Positions 8,644 through 16,639 are shown, numbered from the stretch's first letter. The stretch: 64,000 nucleotides of DNA from Methylocella sp. (GCA_037200525.1 JBBCGG010000001.1:3526501-3590500); one strand, 5' to 3'. Translations and numbers: made by a program. Notes: generated from the sequence alone by a model not told the origin.

Positions 8644-8951
8644 GACTCTTACTCCGTCGCCGGAAGAACTTTCCGTTTCGTTGGAAGACTTTTCCGCCAC
8701 GTTGGAAACTCCTTGTGCTTCACTCCATGAAGCGAAAGGAGTTTCCTTTGGTTTACGTACGCACACAGGTGAACTCGGATCTGGCCGGCAAACCAGATTT
8801 CACGACCTTAGGCGCTGAAACGCTTACGGTCGTATCGAAGCTTCGCTCTCTCCTTTTTCCGAGGAGAGAAAACAATGAACTGGGCGCCTCTATTCAAAAT
8901 CTCTCAGAGGCGCTGAAGGAAGCGAACCTCTCATTCGAAAGGGTGTCAGCC
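8644..8951. promoter_or_regulatory. Regulatory gap with phased GGAA palindromes and hairpins
   Basis: GGAA occurs at 8662, 8683 and 8704, exactly 21 bases apart. The first two form palindromes, GGAAGAACTTTCC and GGAAGACTTTTCC. The third starts an 11-bp inverted repeat (8704-8714 with 8736-8746, GGAAACTCCTT/AAGGAGTTTCC). A second stem-loop (CTCTCCT...AGGAGAG) lies near 8850-8866. No convincing gene on either strand. Likely operator or origin-type sites for the gene starting at 8643. Confidence 0.5.
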
Positions 8952-9068
8952 TCACTCGGAATGGACGTCGTCGTTGACGGAGCCGATGGGCGCAGACTGA
9001 CGGGGCGGCCAGAGCACGATGGCGCAGAGCCCGACAAGCAGGAGAAATCCAATCAAACTGGAGATCAT
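8952..9068 (-). CDS. Small single-pass membrane protein
   Basis: 38 residues, MISSLIGFLLLVGLCAIVLW followed by a short polar tail. Its start overlaps the stop of the previous small gene (ATGA). Hydrophobic for most of its length; no family recognised. It could be an inner-membrane phage peptide such as an exclusion or lysis accessory, but nothing in the sequence decides this. Confidence 0.5.
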   Translation of the reverse strand: MISSLIGFLLLVGLCAIVLWPPRQSAPIGSVNDDVHSE

Positions 9069-9166
9069 GTTCTGCAGCCTTTGCTTCGCGAGGGCGTTTG
9101 AAAGAAAGGGCCGGCGGCGTCGAAGCGCCAAGCCAGCGGGTGATCGGGGGAAAGACGCGGCTTCAT
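9065..9166 (-). CDS. Very small prophage ORF, 33 residues
   Basis: Starts MKPRLSPDHPLAWRFDAAGP. Overlaps the upstream stop (9163) and downstream start (9068) by ATGA on both sides, which is the only support. No domain. Confidence 0.4.
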   Translation of the reverse strand: MKPRLSPDHPLAWRFDAAGPFFQTPSRSKGCRT

Positions 9167-9363
9167 GCGCGGAGCCTCGCTGCCCGCTTCGACCAGCGGT
9201 AGGCCGCGCGCAGCGGACACGCCGCAAGGATGATTCCGATGAAAATCAGATTGAGCAGGATCTCGACGCTATCCTCGACCGGCATAAGGATGTGTCGCGG
9301 TAGGACGGATGCCCTATCGCGGATGTCGGCTATGGGTTGACGGAGATCGAGCGCGAGGATCAT
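9163..9363 (-). CDS. Small membrane protein, 66 residues
   Basis: Begins MILALDLRQPIADIRDRASV; a hydrophobic segment (VEILLNLIFIGIILAACPL) is followed by a basic tail (YRWSKRAARLRA), so the C-terminus is probably cytoplasmic. ATGA overlap with the Cro-like gene upstream and with the 33-residue ORF downstream. Unknown function. Confidence 0.55.
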   Translation of the reverse strand: MILALDLRQPIADIRDRASVLPRHILMPVEDSVEILLNLIFIGIILAACPLRAAYRWSKRAARLRA

Positions 9364-9599
9364 GGCGCGCTCGCTAATTCAGATGGCGCTTCCCACAGAT
9401 CGGGACGCAGCTGCCAACGAGGCACCTTCCCGTTCGTCACCTCGTCGATCTTCTTTGCGAGAATCGGAGCTATCGAAATCTGACGCAGAAGCATCTTGGA
9501 GATAGTCTGTTGGGCACAGTCGCAATGCCTAGCGAGCGCAGCCTGAGAGCCGACTAGCCTGATAGCTTCTTGGATCTGAGGGTGAACATCGGCTTCCAT
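9360..9599 (-). CDS. Cro/YdaS-like phage transcription regulator
   Basis: 79 residues from MEADVHPQIQEAIRLVGSQA. A helix-turn-helix is visible in AALARHCDCAQQTISKMLLR, the YdaS/Cro pattern. First gene of the leftward early operon and divergent from the CI-like repressor at 9675, the classic arrangement of a lambdoid switch. The start at 9599 sits inside the first of four TTACCC/TAACCC operator-like repeats, suggesting autoregulation. A longer frame to 9617 is possible. Confidence 0.8.
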   Translation of the reverse strand: MEADVHPQIQEAIRLVGSQAALARHCDCAQQTISKMLLRQISIAPILAKKIDEVTNGKVPRWQLRPDLWEAPSELASAP

Positions 9600-9663
9600 T
9601 ACCCACGTGTAACCCACTTCGGCGTTACCCGCAAGTGTGTTTTACGCATTACCCTCAGGGGGG
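9599..9663. promoter_or_regulatory. Immunity-region operator array (TWACCC repeats)
   Basis: The 75-base gap between the divergent regulators holds TTACCCAC at 9599, TAACCCAC at 9610, TTACCCGC at 9625 and TTACCCTC at 9649, all in the same orientation. The same motif recurs around the promoter at 17051-17103. Likely binding sites for the Cro-like and CI-like proteins. A run of G (9658-9663) before the repressor start could serve as its ribosome binding site. Confidence 0.6.
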
Positions 9664-9674
9664 TATAAGTGCGC

Positions 9675-10193
9675 ATGAATACTCGGCGGAAGCTCGTTCA
9701 CAAAATCATCGATGAATTCCAGAAAGCCGAAGAGCTTTCGCAGCAAGGACTCGCGGATCGCGCCGGAACATCTCAAAGTGTCGTGCAGCGGATCCTCTCA
9801 GGCAAGGGAATGAAATCCCCCTACCTCTTTGATGTAGCCGCGGCCCTCGGCATTGATATTGCAGAGGTGATAGCCCAAAGCCCGAGCGCCAGGAAAAGCG
9901 CAATTATTTCAGATGGCGCTCTCCCTTTTTTAAAAGACGCGCCTAGCCAACATTTCAATTCAGTAGAGGGAAAAGAAAGAGCAAATCACCTGATTGAGGC
10001 AACATTTGATGCAACGCTTTCTGCCCTCCATGTAAGAATGACTGATGGAGCTCGTGACGAGTTATTCCAAGAAGTCCTACGAGTTCTTCTAGAGAAGCCA
10101 ATTGACGTAGCCCATCTTGATCAAGAGACTCTGGATCAGATTCAAACTTCGTACGAAGCGCGTGCATTCGCAAAAATAATCTCGCGCGGATAA
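9675..10193 (+). CDS. CI-like phage repressor (Xre family)
   Basis: 172 residues from ATG 9675; a GTG at 9669 is also possible. N-terminal Xre helix-turn-helix: LSQQGLADRAGTSQSVVQRI followed by LSGKGMKSPYLFDVAAALGI. The C-terminal half has no visible S24 Ser-Lys protease motif, so LexA-type self-cleavage on RecA activation is not evident; induction may work otherwise. The coding GC is lower than that of its neighbours. Divergent from the Cro-like gene with shared operators. Confidence 0.8.
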   Translation: MNTRRKLVHKIIDEFQKAEELSQQGLADRAGTSQSVVQRILSGKGMKSPYLFDVAAALGIDIAEVIAQSPSARKSAIISDGALPFLKDAPSQHFNSVEGKERANHLIEATFDATLSALHVRMTDGARDELFQEVLRVLLEKPIDVAHLDQETLDQIQTSYEARAFAKIISRG

Positions 10194-10717
10194 TTCCACC
10201 ATTATACATAGATATAAACCACTCTAATGACAATCGATCCGCAGTTGATAAGTATATAAGCCGTTAAGTTTATATTATTAGTTGATCAGCGTAGTGACAT
10301 TCTGGCTGAAATATGCTACTTATGTAAAATAAACAGTGTAGTTGTGTTTTATGTCTAGACACCCATAAGTACACACACGATCTTGTGATCACAATTACCT
10401 TGCGGGATGGGTGCGACAATCGGCCGGAGCGTTGTCCCGGCGAAGGTCCAACAGCATGAACGAAGATGAAATTGATGCCGCTTATGCAGAAACAGCAGGG
10501 CTCAGGAAGAGATATGGCATAAAATAAACGGCGCCGGATACGATCCTTGGGGACGAAGCGCGAGTCACTAGTCGCTACAAAATGGGATTCTGGACTTTAG
10601 CCGAGGCCATTGTGATTATGGTTCCGCTGCAATTTATCTGGACCTGAAATAAGAAACTGGATCCGACCTCAGCACGCAAAAAAATAGAGGCGCGTAAGCG
10701 CATCAGGAGCAAAAGGA
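10194..10717. other. AT-rich intergenic region after the repressor, no clear gene
   Basis: 524 bases, much richer in A+T than the surrounding DNA. Contains a perfect 12-bp palindrome TTGTGATCACAA at 10383-10394 and an inverted repeat TACTTATG/CATAAGTA at 10317-10324 and 10364-10371. Only very short frames occur (10456-10527, 23 codons; 10582-10647, 21 codons, hydrophobic). I see no tRNA or terminator. May hold a small RNA or late regulatory sites. Confidence 0.45.
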
Positions 10718-10978
10718 ATGACCCCCGTACAACCGGACGAAGCAAATAATCAAAATGACAGGATACTTCATCTGGAAAATAGACTGGACAAGCTTGATGC
10801 GGTGATTGTTAGCTTGATTGGTGCTTTGGTGAAATCATACGGAGCCATAGGAACAATCGTAGCGTTAAATAAGGACTTGTCTTGGTCCAAGGAGCTAACA
10901 ATGCTTCAAATCGGAATGGGGGACGCTTTGGAGCAAGCCTTTAAGCACTTCGAGAATTATGAGAGCGCTGATGAGTGA
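10718..10978 (+). CDS. Small prophage protein, coiled-coil start
   Basis: 86 residues. Shine-Dalgarno-like AGGAG lies ahead of the ATG. The N-terminal segment NDRILHLENRLDKLDAVIVS is an amphipathic coiled coil, followed by a mildly hydrophobic helix (LIGALVKSYGAIGTIVAL). Overlaps the next gene (10971). Unknown function; low GC like the preceding repressor. Confidence 0.6.
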   Translation: MTPVQPDEANNQNDRILHLENRLDKLDAVIVSLIGALVKSYGAIGTIVALNKDLSWSKELTMLQIGMGDALEQAFKHFENYESADE

Positions 10979-11261
10979 CCTTAAGATAGTGGAGCTCAAT
11001 AAGTACAAAAGGGAATTCGATCAACGGCTCCATGCCTTGCAATCCAGTAGCGGTGGGGGCACATTCGACGGCATGGAAACGCGTTTGGCCACTGTAGAAA
11101 CCCATATCGAGCATCTGCGCGGAGACGTGACGGATCTCAAAACCGATGTTCGCGGCCTGCGATCGGATATGTGGTCGCAGTTCAGGTGGACGATCGCGCT
11201 GCTCGGCGGCCTGATCATTGGGCTCGGCGGGATCATGGCGCATGGGTTTCATTGGTTCTAA
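10971..11261 (+). CDS. Coiled-coil protein with C-terminal membrane anchor (XhlA-like)
   Basis: 96 residues from MSDLKIVELNKYKREFDQRL. The heptad region (METRLATVETHIEHLRGDVT, DLKTDVRGLRSD) precedes one transmembrane helix (WTIALLGGLIIGLGGIMAHG). This coiled-coil-plus-anchor layout is found in phage hemolysin/XhlA-type and related membrane proteins (structural resemblance only). Overlaps the upstream gene by 8 bases; followed by a strong terminator at 11348. Confidence 0.65.
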   Translation: MSDLKIVELNKYKREFDQRLHALQSSSGGGTFDGMETRLATVETHIEHLRGDVTDLKTDVRGLRSDMWSQFRWTIALLGGLIIGLGGIMAHGFHWF

Positions 11262-11347
11262 GCAACCAACCCGACTGAAGCCGGCCCTCGGAACCACGCG
11301 TCACGCTTTGCATTTACAATTGACTTTCCCATCTCCTCGGTAAACTC

Positions 11348-11375
11348 AGCCCGGCTTCGCGCCGGGCTTTTTTTT
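11348..11375 (+). terminator. Rho-independent terminator
   Basis: AGCCCGGC, loop TTCG, CGCCGGGCT, then eight T residues. It ends the rightward repressor-proximal transcript (10718-11261). Confidence 0.9.
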
Positions 11376-11697
11376 ATGTTGCCGCGTTACAACGGCTGAC
11401 GGTATTCGTCACTCCGCGGCTTAGTTTGGAATTGCGTAGGCGGACCGGGAAGAGGATCGTCCCCTGGGGGCGGCTTCGTGGTTGGGAAGCTGCCGTGTCG
11501 GTAGAAGCTGCCCTCGACTCTCGTCCAAGTACTTTGGCTGGGCCGCTGCTTGCCGCCACGCGATTCGATTCTCCATGAAAAATTCACCCGGCCCCCTCAA
11601 CACCGGCCCGCTCTTGACCGCCGCGTCAGCGAAGCGCTCGAAACGCGACCATTGCTATTCGTCGTCTTTCACGGCTGATTTGTCTTTAGGATAACTC
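11376..11697. other. Intergenic stretch, no convincing gene
   Basis: Minus-strand frames here (for example one ending at 11387 with a Pro-rich tail) and the plus-strand frame up to 11694 show no recognisable domain or ribosome site. A degenerate phage gene on the minus strand (WSRFERFADAAVKSGPV readable near 11650-11600) is possible but not demonstrable. Confidence 0.35.
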
Positions 11698-11746
11698 ATG
11701 ATGCCATATACCAGGGATGCTGGGGATGATGAGTTAGGGTCCAGAC

Positions 11747-12335
11747 TCACAACCAGTAGCAAACGGTAGCGGCGATGCAGACTGTGGCGAGGAAGTTTAA
11801 TGCGTTTCGGTCGTAGCGCGTAGCCACGCGCCTGAAGTCTTTCAGGCGGCAGAACATGCGTTCGATGGCGTTGCGGTTTCGATAGAGGAAGGGCGAGAAG
11901 CAGTTCTTCCACCTGCGATTGGCCTTGGGCGGGATATTCGGCATAGCTCCGCGCTCCTCGACCTGCCGACGGATCGCATTTGCGTCGTAGCCCTTGTCGC
12001 CATGGAGGATTTCGCAAGGAGGAAGTCGCGCGATAAGCTCCGCGCCCGCCGAGCAATCGGCGATTTGGCCGCCGGTGAGCATGAAAGACAGCGGGCGGCA
12101 GTCCGCATCGGTCAATGCGTGGATTTTGGTTGTGCGCCCGCCGCGCGAACGGCCGATGGCCTGATTCTTCTCCCCCCTTTGCCGCCACTGGCCGAGCGAT
12201 GCGCCTTGACCGCCGAGGAGTCGATGAGGACCTGCGCCGGCGGCCCGCCTGCTTGCGCAAGCGCGTGGAACAGATCGATCCAAACGCCCTTAGCAGCCCA
12301 GCGAACGTAGCGATTGTAGAGAGTCTTCTTTGGCC
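11747..12335 (-). pseudogene. IS5-family transposase, C-terminal part
   Basis: Carries YGPKKTLYNRYVRWAAKGVW, VLIDSSAVKAHRSASGGKGG (first Asp) and LHGDKGYDANAIRRQVEERG (second Asp), then NAIERMFCRLKDFRRVATRY (Glu) and the end VCYWL. Joins at the CGTACTCC duplication to the N-terminal part at 14851-15019. Inactive because of the IS66 insertion. Confidence 0.85.
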
Positions 12336-12365
12336 CGTACTCCGTAAGCGCTTAGCCGAGGCCGT

Positions 12366-13967
12366 TCAGGCGGCGTATTTCCAGGGCATGAGGGCATCGA
12401 TTTCGGCATTGGGCCAGCCGTTTGCGACGCGCTCGAGTGTCTGGGTGAGCCAGGCCTGAGGATCGATGTCGTTCATTTTTGCAGTTTGCAGCAATGTGGC
12501 TATGGATGCCCAAGTACGGCCTCCACCATCGCTGCCGGCGAAGAGTGAGTTTTTTCGTGTGATTGTTTGCGGCCGGATTGCACGCTCTACGATGTTGGAG
12601 TCGATCTCGATGCGGCCATCATTCAGGAAGCGTTCGAGCGTCGCCCGGCGTGAGATGGCGTAACGTATCGCCTCGGCGAGCTTAGACTTGCCGGAGATAC
12701 GTGGGAGCGCATCTTGCCAAAGCCTGAACAGATCAGCGACGATCGCCACCGCAGTTTCTTGCCGGGCCGCAGCGCGCACTTCTGGCTCTTTGCCCCGGAC
12801 GTTTTCCTCGACCTCCCATAGATGGGTCATGCGTTCAATCGTAGCCGTGGCAAGCTCGGAGCTGCCATTGACGTGCAGTTCGTAAAATCGTCTCCGGACA
12901 TGGCTCCAACATCCCGCGAGCGTGACGGCGTCATTGCCGCGGTCTGGCCTCGCGAGGCGATTGTAGGCCGTATATCCGTCGACCTGCAGAATGCCCCTAT
13001 AACCACCGAGATGACGGGCGACACAATCGCCAGACCGGCTATCTTCGAAGCGATAGGCAACCATCGGCGGGCCGCTGCCGCCAAAGGGGCGATCGTCTCT
13101 CGCATAGGCCCAGAGATAGGCTGTCTTTGTGCTGCCGGAACCGGGCGCCAAGGTCGGCAAGGTCGTTTCGTCGGCGAAGATTCTTTCCGCCTGTTTGATC
13201 CGGGTGAGGACGTGTTCAGAGAGGATCTCAAGTTCAAACCCGAGCCGGCCCATCCATTGGGCCATCAGGGCGCGATTGAGTTCCACCTTGTCGCGCGTGT
13301 AGATGGCCTCTTGCCGGTAAAGCGGCAGGCCATCGGCATATTTGGAAACGGCAATAAGCGCCAGGAGAGCTTCCGTCGGAACGCCGCCCTCGATGATATG
13401 GGCCGGCGCTGGAGCCTGGATGACACCATCCTCATTCTTGAATGCGTATTTAGGCCGGCGCGTGACGATGACGCGGAACTTGGCCGGCGTGACATCGAGC
13501 CGCTCGGAGACATCTTCGCCGATCAGGATCTTCTGTTTGCCTTCATTCTCGGGAAGAGTGTCCGGTTCGATGACGATTTCGAGCCGCTCGAGATGGGCGG
13601 CAAAACCTTTGCGGGGACGTGCGGCTCGTTTGGCCTTATCGGGACTGGGCCGCTTGTCGAGTTCGGCCTGGATGGCTCCGATCCCCGTTTCAATCTCGTC
13701 GAAGACGAAGGCACTCTGTTCGTCATCAAGAGCTTTCGAGCCAAGCTTCTCGGAGCGGCGCCCGAACCTTGCCCGTTCCAATGCCTTGAGGATGGAGGTC
13801 AGTCGCGCGATGCGTTCGTCGGCGCTCGCATTCAAGGCTTTGAGATCGGCAACTTCGGCTTCAAGAGCTTCCGCGCGAGCCGCTTTTTCAGTCATGGCCA
13901 ACACCATGGCCTTGAGCGCATCAACGTCGTCGGGGAGCTTGGAGCCAGGCACTACCATGGGGCTCAT
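12366..13967 (-). CDS. tnpC: IS66 TnpC transposase
   Basis: 533 residues, full length for the family. N-terminal leucine-zipper region (LKAMVLAMTEKAARAEALEA), zinc-binding/linker region, then the DDE transposase domain with FADETTLPTLAPGSG, QVDGYTAYNRLARP and the C-terminal DSNIVERAIRPQTITRKNSL holding the Glu. No hairpin insertion of the kind at 50804 is present at its Glu. Confidence 0.93.
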   Translation of the reverse strand: MSPMVVPGSKLPDDVDALKAMVLAMTEKAARAEALEAEVADLKALNASADERIARLTSILKALERARFGRRSEKLGSKALDDEQSAFVFDEIETGIGAIQAELDKRPSPDKAKRAARPRKGFAAHLERLEIVIEPDTLPENEGKQKILIGEDVSERLDVTPAKFRVIVTRRPKYAFKNEDGVIQAPAPAHIIEGGVPTEALLALIAVSKYADGLPLYRQEAIYTRDKVELNRALMAQWMGRLGFELEILSEHVLTRIKQAERIFADETTLPTLAPGSGSTKTAYLWAYARDDRPFGGSGPPMVAYRFEDSRSGDCVARHLGGYRGILQVDGYTAYNRLARPDRGNDAVTLAGCWSHVRRRFYELHVNGSSELATATIERMTHLWEVEENVRGKEPEVRAAARQETAVAIVADLFRLWQDALPRISGKSKLAEAIRYAISRRATLERFLNDGRIEIDSNIVERAIRPQTITRKNSLFAGSDGGGRTWASIATLLQTAKMNDIDPQAWLTQTLERVANGWPNAEIDALMPWKYAA

Positions 13968-14032
13968 AAGAGCACATTTTGCCCGCGATTGCCGCCCTAT
14001 TGAAACGCCCGATTCACTCTGTCGCAGGCGTT

Positions 14033-14377
14033 TTATCCAGCAAACTCCGGCCGTTTCACTGCCACCGCGTGAACGCGTTTCCAGTCCATCCCATCGACCA
14101 GCGCCATTAACTGAGCCTGGTTGAGTTGAATCCGGCTATGCCCGATCTTCGGCCAGCAAAACTGCGCTTTCTCAAGACGTTTCGCATAAAGACAAACGCC
14201 GGATCCATCCCAAAATACAATTTTGATTCTGTCGGCCCTTTTTGCACGGAAGACGTAAAGCGCGCCATCGAATGGATCGCTGCCGCTGTCACGGACCAGG
14301 GACAGCAAACCGTCTACGCCCTTGCGAAAATCGATCGGGTGACTTGCCAGAAACACTTTGACGCCCGATGGGATCAT
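14033..14377 (-). CDS. tnpB: IS66 TnpB (Orf2)
   Basis: 114 residues from MIPSGVKVFLASHPIDFRKG, the diagnostic IS66 Orf2 start. It contains GALYVFRAKRADRIKIVFWD and ends VAVKRPEFAG. ATGA overlap with tnpA indicates coupled translation. Confidence 0.92.
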   Translation of the reverse strand: MIPSGVKVFLASHPIDFRKGVDGLLSLVRDSGSDPFDGALYVFRAKRADRIKIVFWDGSGVCLYAKRLEKAQFCWPKIGHSRIQLNQAQLMALVDGMDWKRVHAVAVKRPEFAG

Positions 14378-14727
14378 GCCGAACGAACCGCGCGGATCAC
14401 GCGCCGCAAATGTGTTTCGTCGGCCGTCGCATCCGCGCGGATGACAACGCCGCCGACAACAATTTCGATAACGCAAGGCGTGGGCTGCGTGACTTCAAGA
14501 GATGCATCCGCCGGTGGCGCTGGCAGGCTGGCCGATCCCTTACGTAAGGCCATGCGCCGCCAATCAAAAAGCTGCGCGGGACTGATGCCGATGCCTCGGG
14601 CGATCGCCGAGACATTCGCTCCAGGCACCAGAGATGCAGCTACGGCCTGTTCTTTGATCTCGTCCGACCATCGCCGCCGCAGCTGCGACGGTGCTCCCTC
14701 AAGACGATCAGGAAGCACCTCGATCAT
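14374..14727 (-). CDS. tnpA: IS66 TnpA
   Basis: From MIEVLPDRLEGAPSQLRRRW, about 117 residues; a longer frame reaches 14763. A helix-turn-helix is visible (VSAIARGIGISPAQLFDWRR). Stop overlaps the tnpB ATG. Accessory protein required with TnpB and TnpC for IS66 transposition. Confidence 0.88.
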   Translation of the reverse strand: MIEVLPDRLEGAPSQLRRRWSDEIKEQAVAASLVPGANVSAIARGIGISPAQLFDWRRMALRKGSASLPAPPADASLEVTQPTPCVIEIVVGGVVIRADATADETHLRRVIRAVRSA

Positions 14728-14858
14728 ATGGAAGCTTCTATCCCTAGACCTATGCGCAGACATAGAAGTTCAAACCAGCATTTATTGCAGCTCCCGCATA
14801 AATACCTGCTCGTCAGACGCTCCGCCATATGGGTCCAGCTTGGCGCTTACCGTACTCC

Positions 14859-15019
14859 AGCGGCGCGTCAATCCAGCGTCCGCCAGATTTCAGCACATGA
14901 ATGATCCCGCTGATCACCCGGCGATCATCGACGCGCGCCTTGCCGCGCGTGTCCGTGGGAAGATGCGGCGCGATCTTCGCGAACTGCGCGTCCGTCAGCC
15001 AGAATTGATCCCGATTCAT
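14859..15019 (-). pseudogene. IS5-family transposase, N-terminal part
   Basis: Starts MNRDQFWLTDAQFAKIAPHL and continues TRGKARVDDRRVISGIIHVL, then KSGGRWIDAPLEYG, where IS66 interrupts. Frame continuity with 11747-12335 is exact once IS66 and one 8-bp repeat are removed. Confidence 0.85.
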
Positions 15020-15509
15020 AGTCGCTTCCTTTCGGAAGCTGTGAATCACAATCCGCCTGTCACGCCAACCATTTTATGGGTCTGGGCCCTAGATCGCATG
15101 GTTGAGACTCTGCAAGAGCCCTACCATGACTTTTGGTTCCAACTCGGCAAATTTATACATACATTCGCTCTCGCCGAAGCCGAGCTTCTACTTCTACTGA
15201 AGTATGTTAGCGGGCTATCTGGACCAAAAGCCGGGGCTCTTTTCTCAGGAGCGCGCCAAGAAGGCGCACGCGATACGATAAACAATATTCTGCAAGCGAC
15301 GAAAAAGAATATTAAAAAGAAACGCCTAGAAAGACCGTTCGCGCAATTGGCCACAATTGGTACTGTTCGTAACAATTTAGTCCATTGGGGCGCAACTCAT
15401 GACAGAGGAAATGGCGAAAGCTTCCTCGTTTCAAATGAGGCGCGCAAACCCCTGAAACCAAGAACCTACTCGGTAACCGTCCAGGATTTAAACGATATGT
15501 GTGATGATA

Positions 15510-16064
15510 TCATACGCATCGTGTTTTTGATGCAATACGAGCGCGAAGCTTCGGATATTCCGCTGACACAGCGCGATGTTTTTGCGCAGAAATCATGGCT
15601 CTATACACCGCCTCAGCCGCCTCCTCCGCAGAAAGGCACGCGTCGCCGTCGTCACGCTCGCGAAGAATAGCTGCCCCCATCTCACGCATAGAAGTTGTCA
15701 CATTAATTTCCGGACTGTCACGCATCTCAACATCAACATGAGATAGCTGTGAAGCAAGGTCGTCTAAAAAGCCACTTCTGGCCAAAGCCACAAAAACTAG
15801 AGCCACCCCCTGAGCATAGTCCAGTAGAGAAACACATTCCCCCGTGGCTAAGCGAAGGTCAGAAAGACCTTTTTGTACAGCATATTCAGGCAGCGAAAAT
15901 GAGGTCTTCCCGACCGACACGTGCACAACGCGCTCAAGAAAAGGCACGGGCCGAGAAGAAGACGCTGCAGGCTGAAAATATTCGCCGGAGCCAGGAGGGA
16001 GAAGCTCGCTCAAAATCACGTTCTTCTGGTCAGACTTAACGCGGTCGAGCGGCGGGGCTTTCAT
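15510..16064 (-). CDS. Prophage protein of unknown function
   Basis: 184 residues from MKAPPLDRVKSDQKNVILSE, start set by ATGA overlap with the upstream gene. A helical stretch (VSLLDYAQGVALVFVALARS) and the C-terminal LSAEEAAEAVYRAMISAQKH are the only visible features. Its 3' end overlaps the convergent HEPN-like gene, which is unusual for two real genes. Confidence 0.5.
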   Translation of the reverse strand: MKAPPLDRVKSDQKNVILSELLPPGSGEYFQPAASSSRPVPFLERVVHVSVGKTSFSLPEYAVQKGLSDLRLATGECVSLLDYAQGVALVFVALARSGFLDDLASQLSHVDVEMRDSPEINVTTSMREMGAAILRERDDGDACLSAEEAAEAVYRAMISAQKHRAVSAEYPKLRARIASKTRCV

Positions 16065-16342
16065 GGCGCGCCTCCATCGCCGATCGAAGAATTCGGCCAG
16101 GCGGCGACAAGCGCATCTCTCAAAGATTCTAAATCGCCGCACGCACCTAAATGAAGTGCACTGGAATTATCTGCCCACCAACAGTTAAACGCTTCTTCCA
16201 AGGCAATATATTCTTCTGAAGAATACCTCTCCTGTGATTTTGAGTCTCCTCGGCTCATGTCCGAGCTTTCTGGGCTGATGTCCGAAAACGACGCGAACCT
16301 CCTAACGGCCGGTTCTCGCGACGAGCTTTGCGTCATATTCAT
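16061..16342 (-). CDS. Small prophage protein of unknown function
   Basis: 93 residues starting MNMTQSSSREPAVRRFASFS, with AAGGAGAA just before the ATG. Ser-rich N-terminus, then a compact EYIALEEAFNCWWADNSSAL region. Overlaps the next gene by 4 bases. Confidence 0.55.
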   Translation of the reverse strand: MNMTQSSSREPAVRRFASFSDISPESSDMSRGDSKSQERYSSEEYIALEEAFNCWWADNSSALHLGACGDLESLRDALVAAWPNSSIGDGGAP

Positions 16343-16351
16343 TTCTCCTTA

Positions 16352-16375
16352 GCCCGCTCAGCGCGGGTTTTTTCA
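16352..16375 (+). terminator. Rho-independent terminator-like hairpin
   Basis: CCCGC-TCAG-GCGGG-type stem (CCCGCTCAGCGCGGG) followed by six T on the plus strand. It would stop rightward transcripts before 16421; on the minus strand it lies in the leader of the 16342 gene. Confidence 0.6.
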
Positions 16376-16420
16376 TGTGCAGAACGGCGCTGCTATAGTC
16401 CCCATTTCGAGGGCGACGAG

Positions 16421-16639
16421 ATGGGTATGCCGGAGATAATCAAAGAGTTTGAGGCTTTTGACATTGATGTTCATCTGACGATTGATGGTCTTGCGTTTCT
16501 GACTCTGATAACGGACCGCGGTAATGTGGCAATCCATATGAAGCGGCAAGTGCTTGAGTCTCTGGACGCAAGAACCAGGCGCGAGCTAATTCGCGCAGTC
16601 GGCAACGGTCACTCTCCGAGATCCGACCCGGAGGCATAA
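16421..16639 (+). CDS. Small prophage protein, possible paralogue of 16697 gene
   Basis: 72 residues from MGMPEIIKEFEAFDIDVHLT. The pattern LAFLTLITDRGNVAIHMKRQ, VLESLD resembles ERATLSVMGPKPIMIHLSRA, ALLALQ of the next gene, so the two may be duplicates. A TATAGT box lies about 30 bases upstream. Unknown function. Confidence 0.5.
   Translation: MGMPEIIKEFEAFDIDVHLTIDGLAFLTLITDRGNVAIHMKRQVLESLDARTRRELIRAVGNGHSPRSDPEA

Larger units (their letters stand above)
12344..14850 (-). mobile_element. IS66-family insertion sequence
   Basis: Ends GTAAGCGC/GCGCTTAC, with the perfect 8-bp target duplication CGTACTCC at 12336-12343 and 14851-14858, as expected for IS66. Carries tnpA, tnpB and tnpC in order on the minus strand, all open. 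It appears complete and possibly active. Confidence 0.95.
11735..15091 (-). mobile_element. IS5-family element, interrupted by IS66
   Basis: Ends TAGGGTCCAGACTCA (11735) and, inverted, TAGGGCCCAGACCCA (15091), flanked by a duplicated TA. The transposase is split: N-terminal part 14859-15019 (MNRDQFWLTDAQFAKIAPHL), C-terminal part 11750-12335. The element was inserted into the HEPN-like gene and later hit by IS66. Confidence 0.88.
11698..15670 (+). pseudogene. HEPN-like prophage gene split by nested IS5 and IS66
   Basis: The 5' piece 11698-11736 has an AGGA ribosome site and encodes MMPYTRDAGDDEL. Excising 11737-15091 (or 11735-15089) and keeping one TA joins it in frame to DRMVETLQEPYHDFWFQLGK and onward to the stop at 15670, about 205 residues in all. 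The long hydrophobic helix HTFALAEAELLLLLKYVSGL and the motif TVRNNLVHWG (R-x4-H) resemble HEPN domains, which include RNases of toxin and anti-phage systems. This would make it a candidate moron or defence gene of the prophage (inference). Its 3' end overlaps the convergent gene at 15510 by 160 bases. Confidence 0.6.

Noticed and set aside
8562-9101. 179-codon plus-strand frame
   Set aside because: Antisense to coupled small genes and crosses the GGAA repeat block; no ribosome site or domain.
12822-14124. Long plus-strand open frames (393 and 260 codons)
   Set aside because: They are antisense to the intact IS66 tnpC, show no domain and follow its codon bias.
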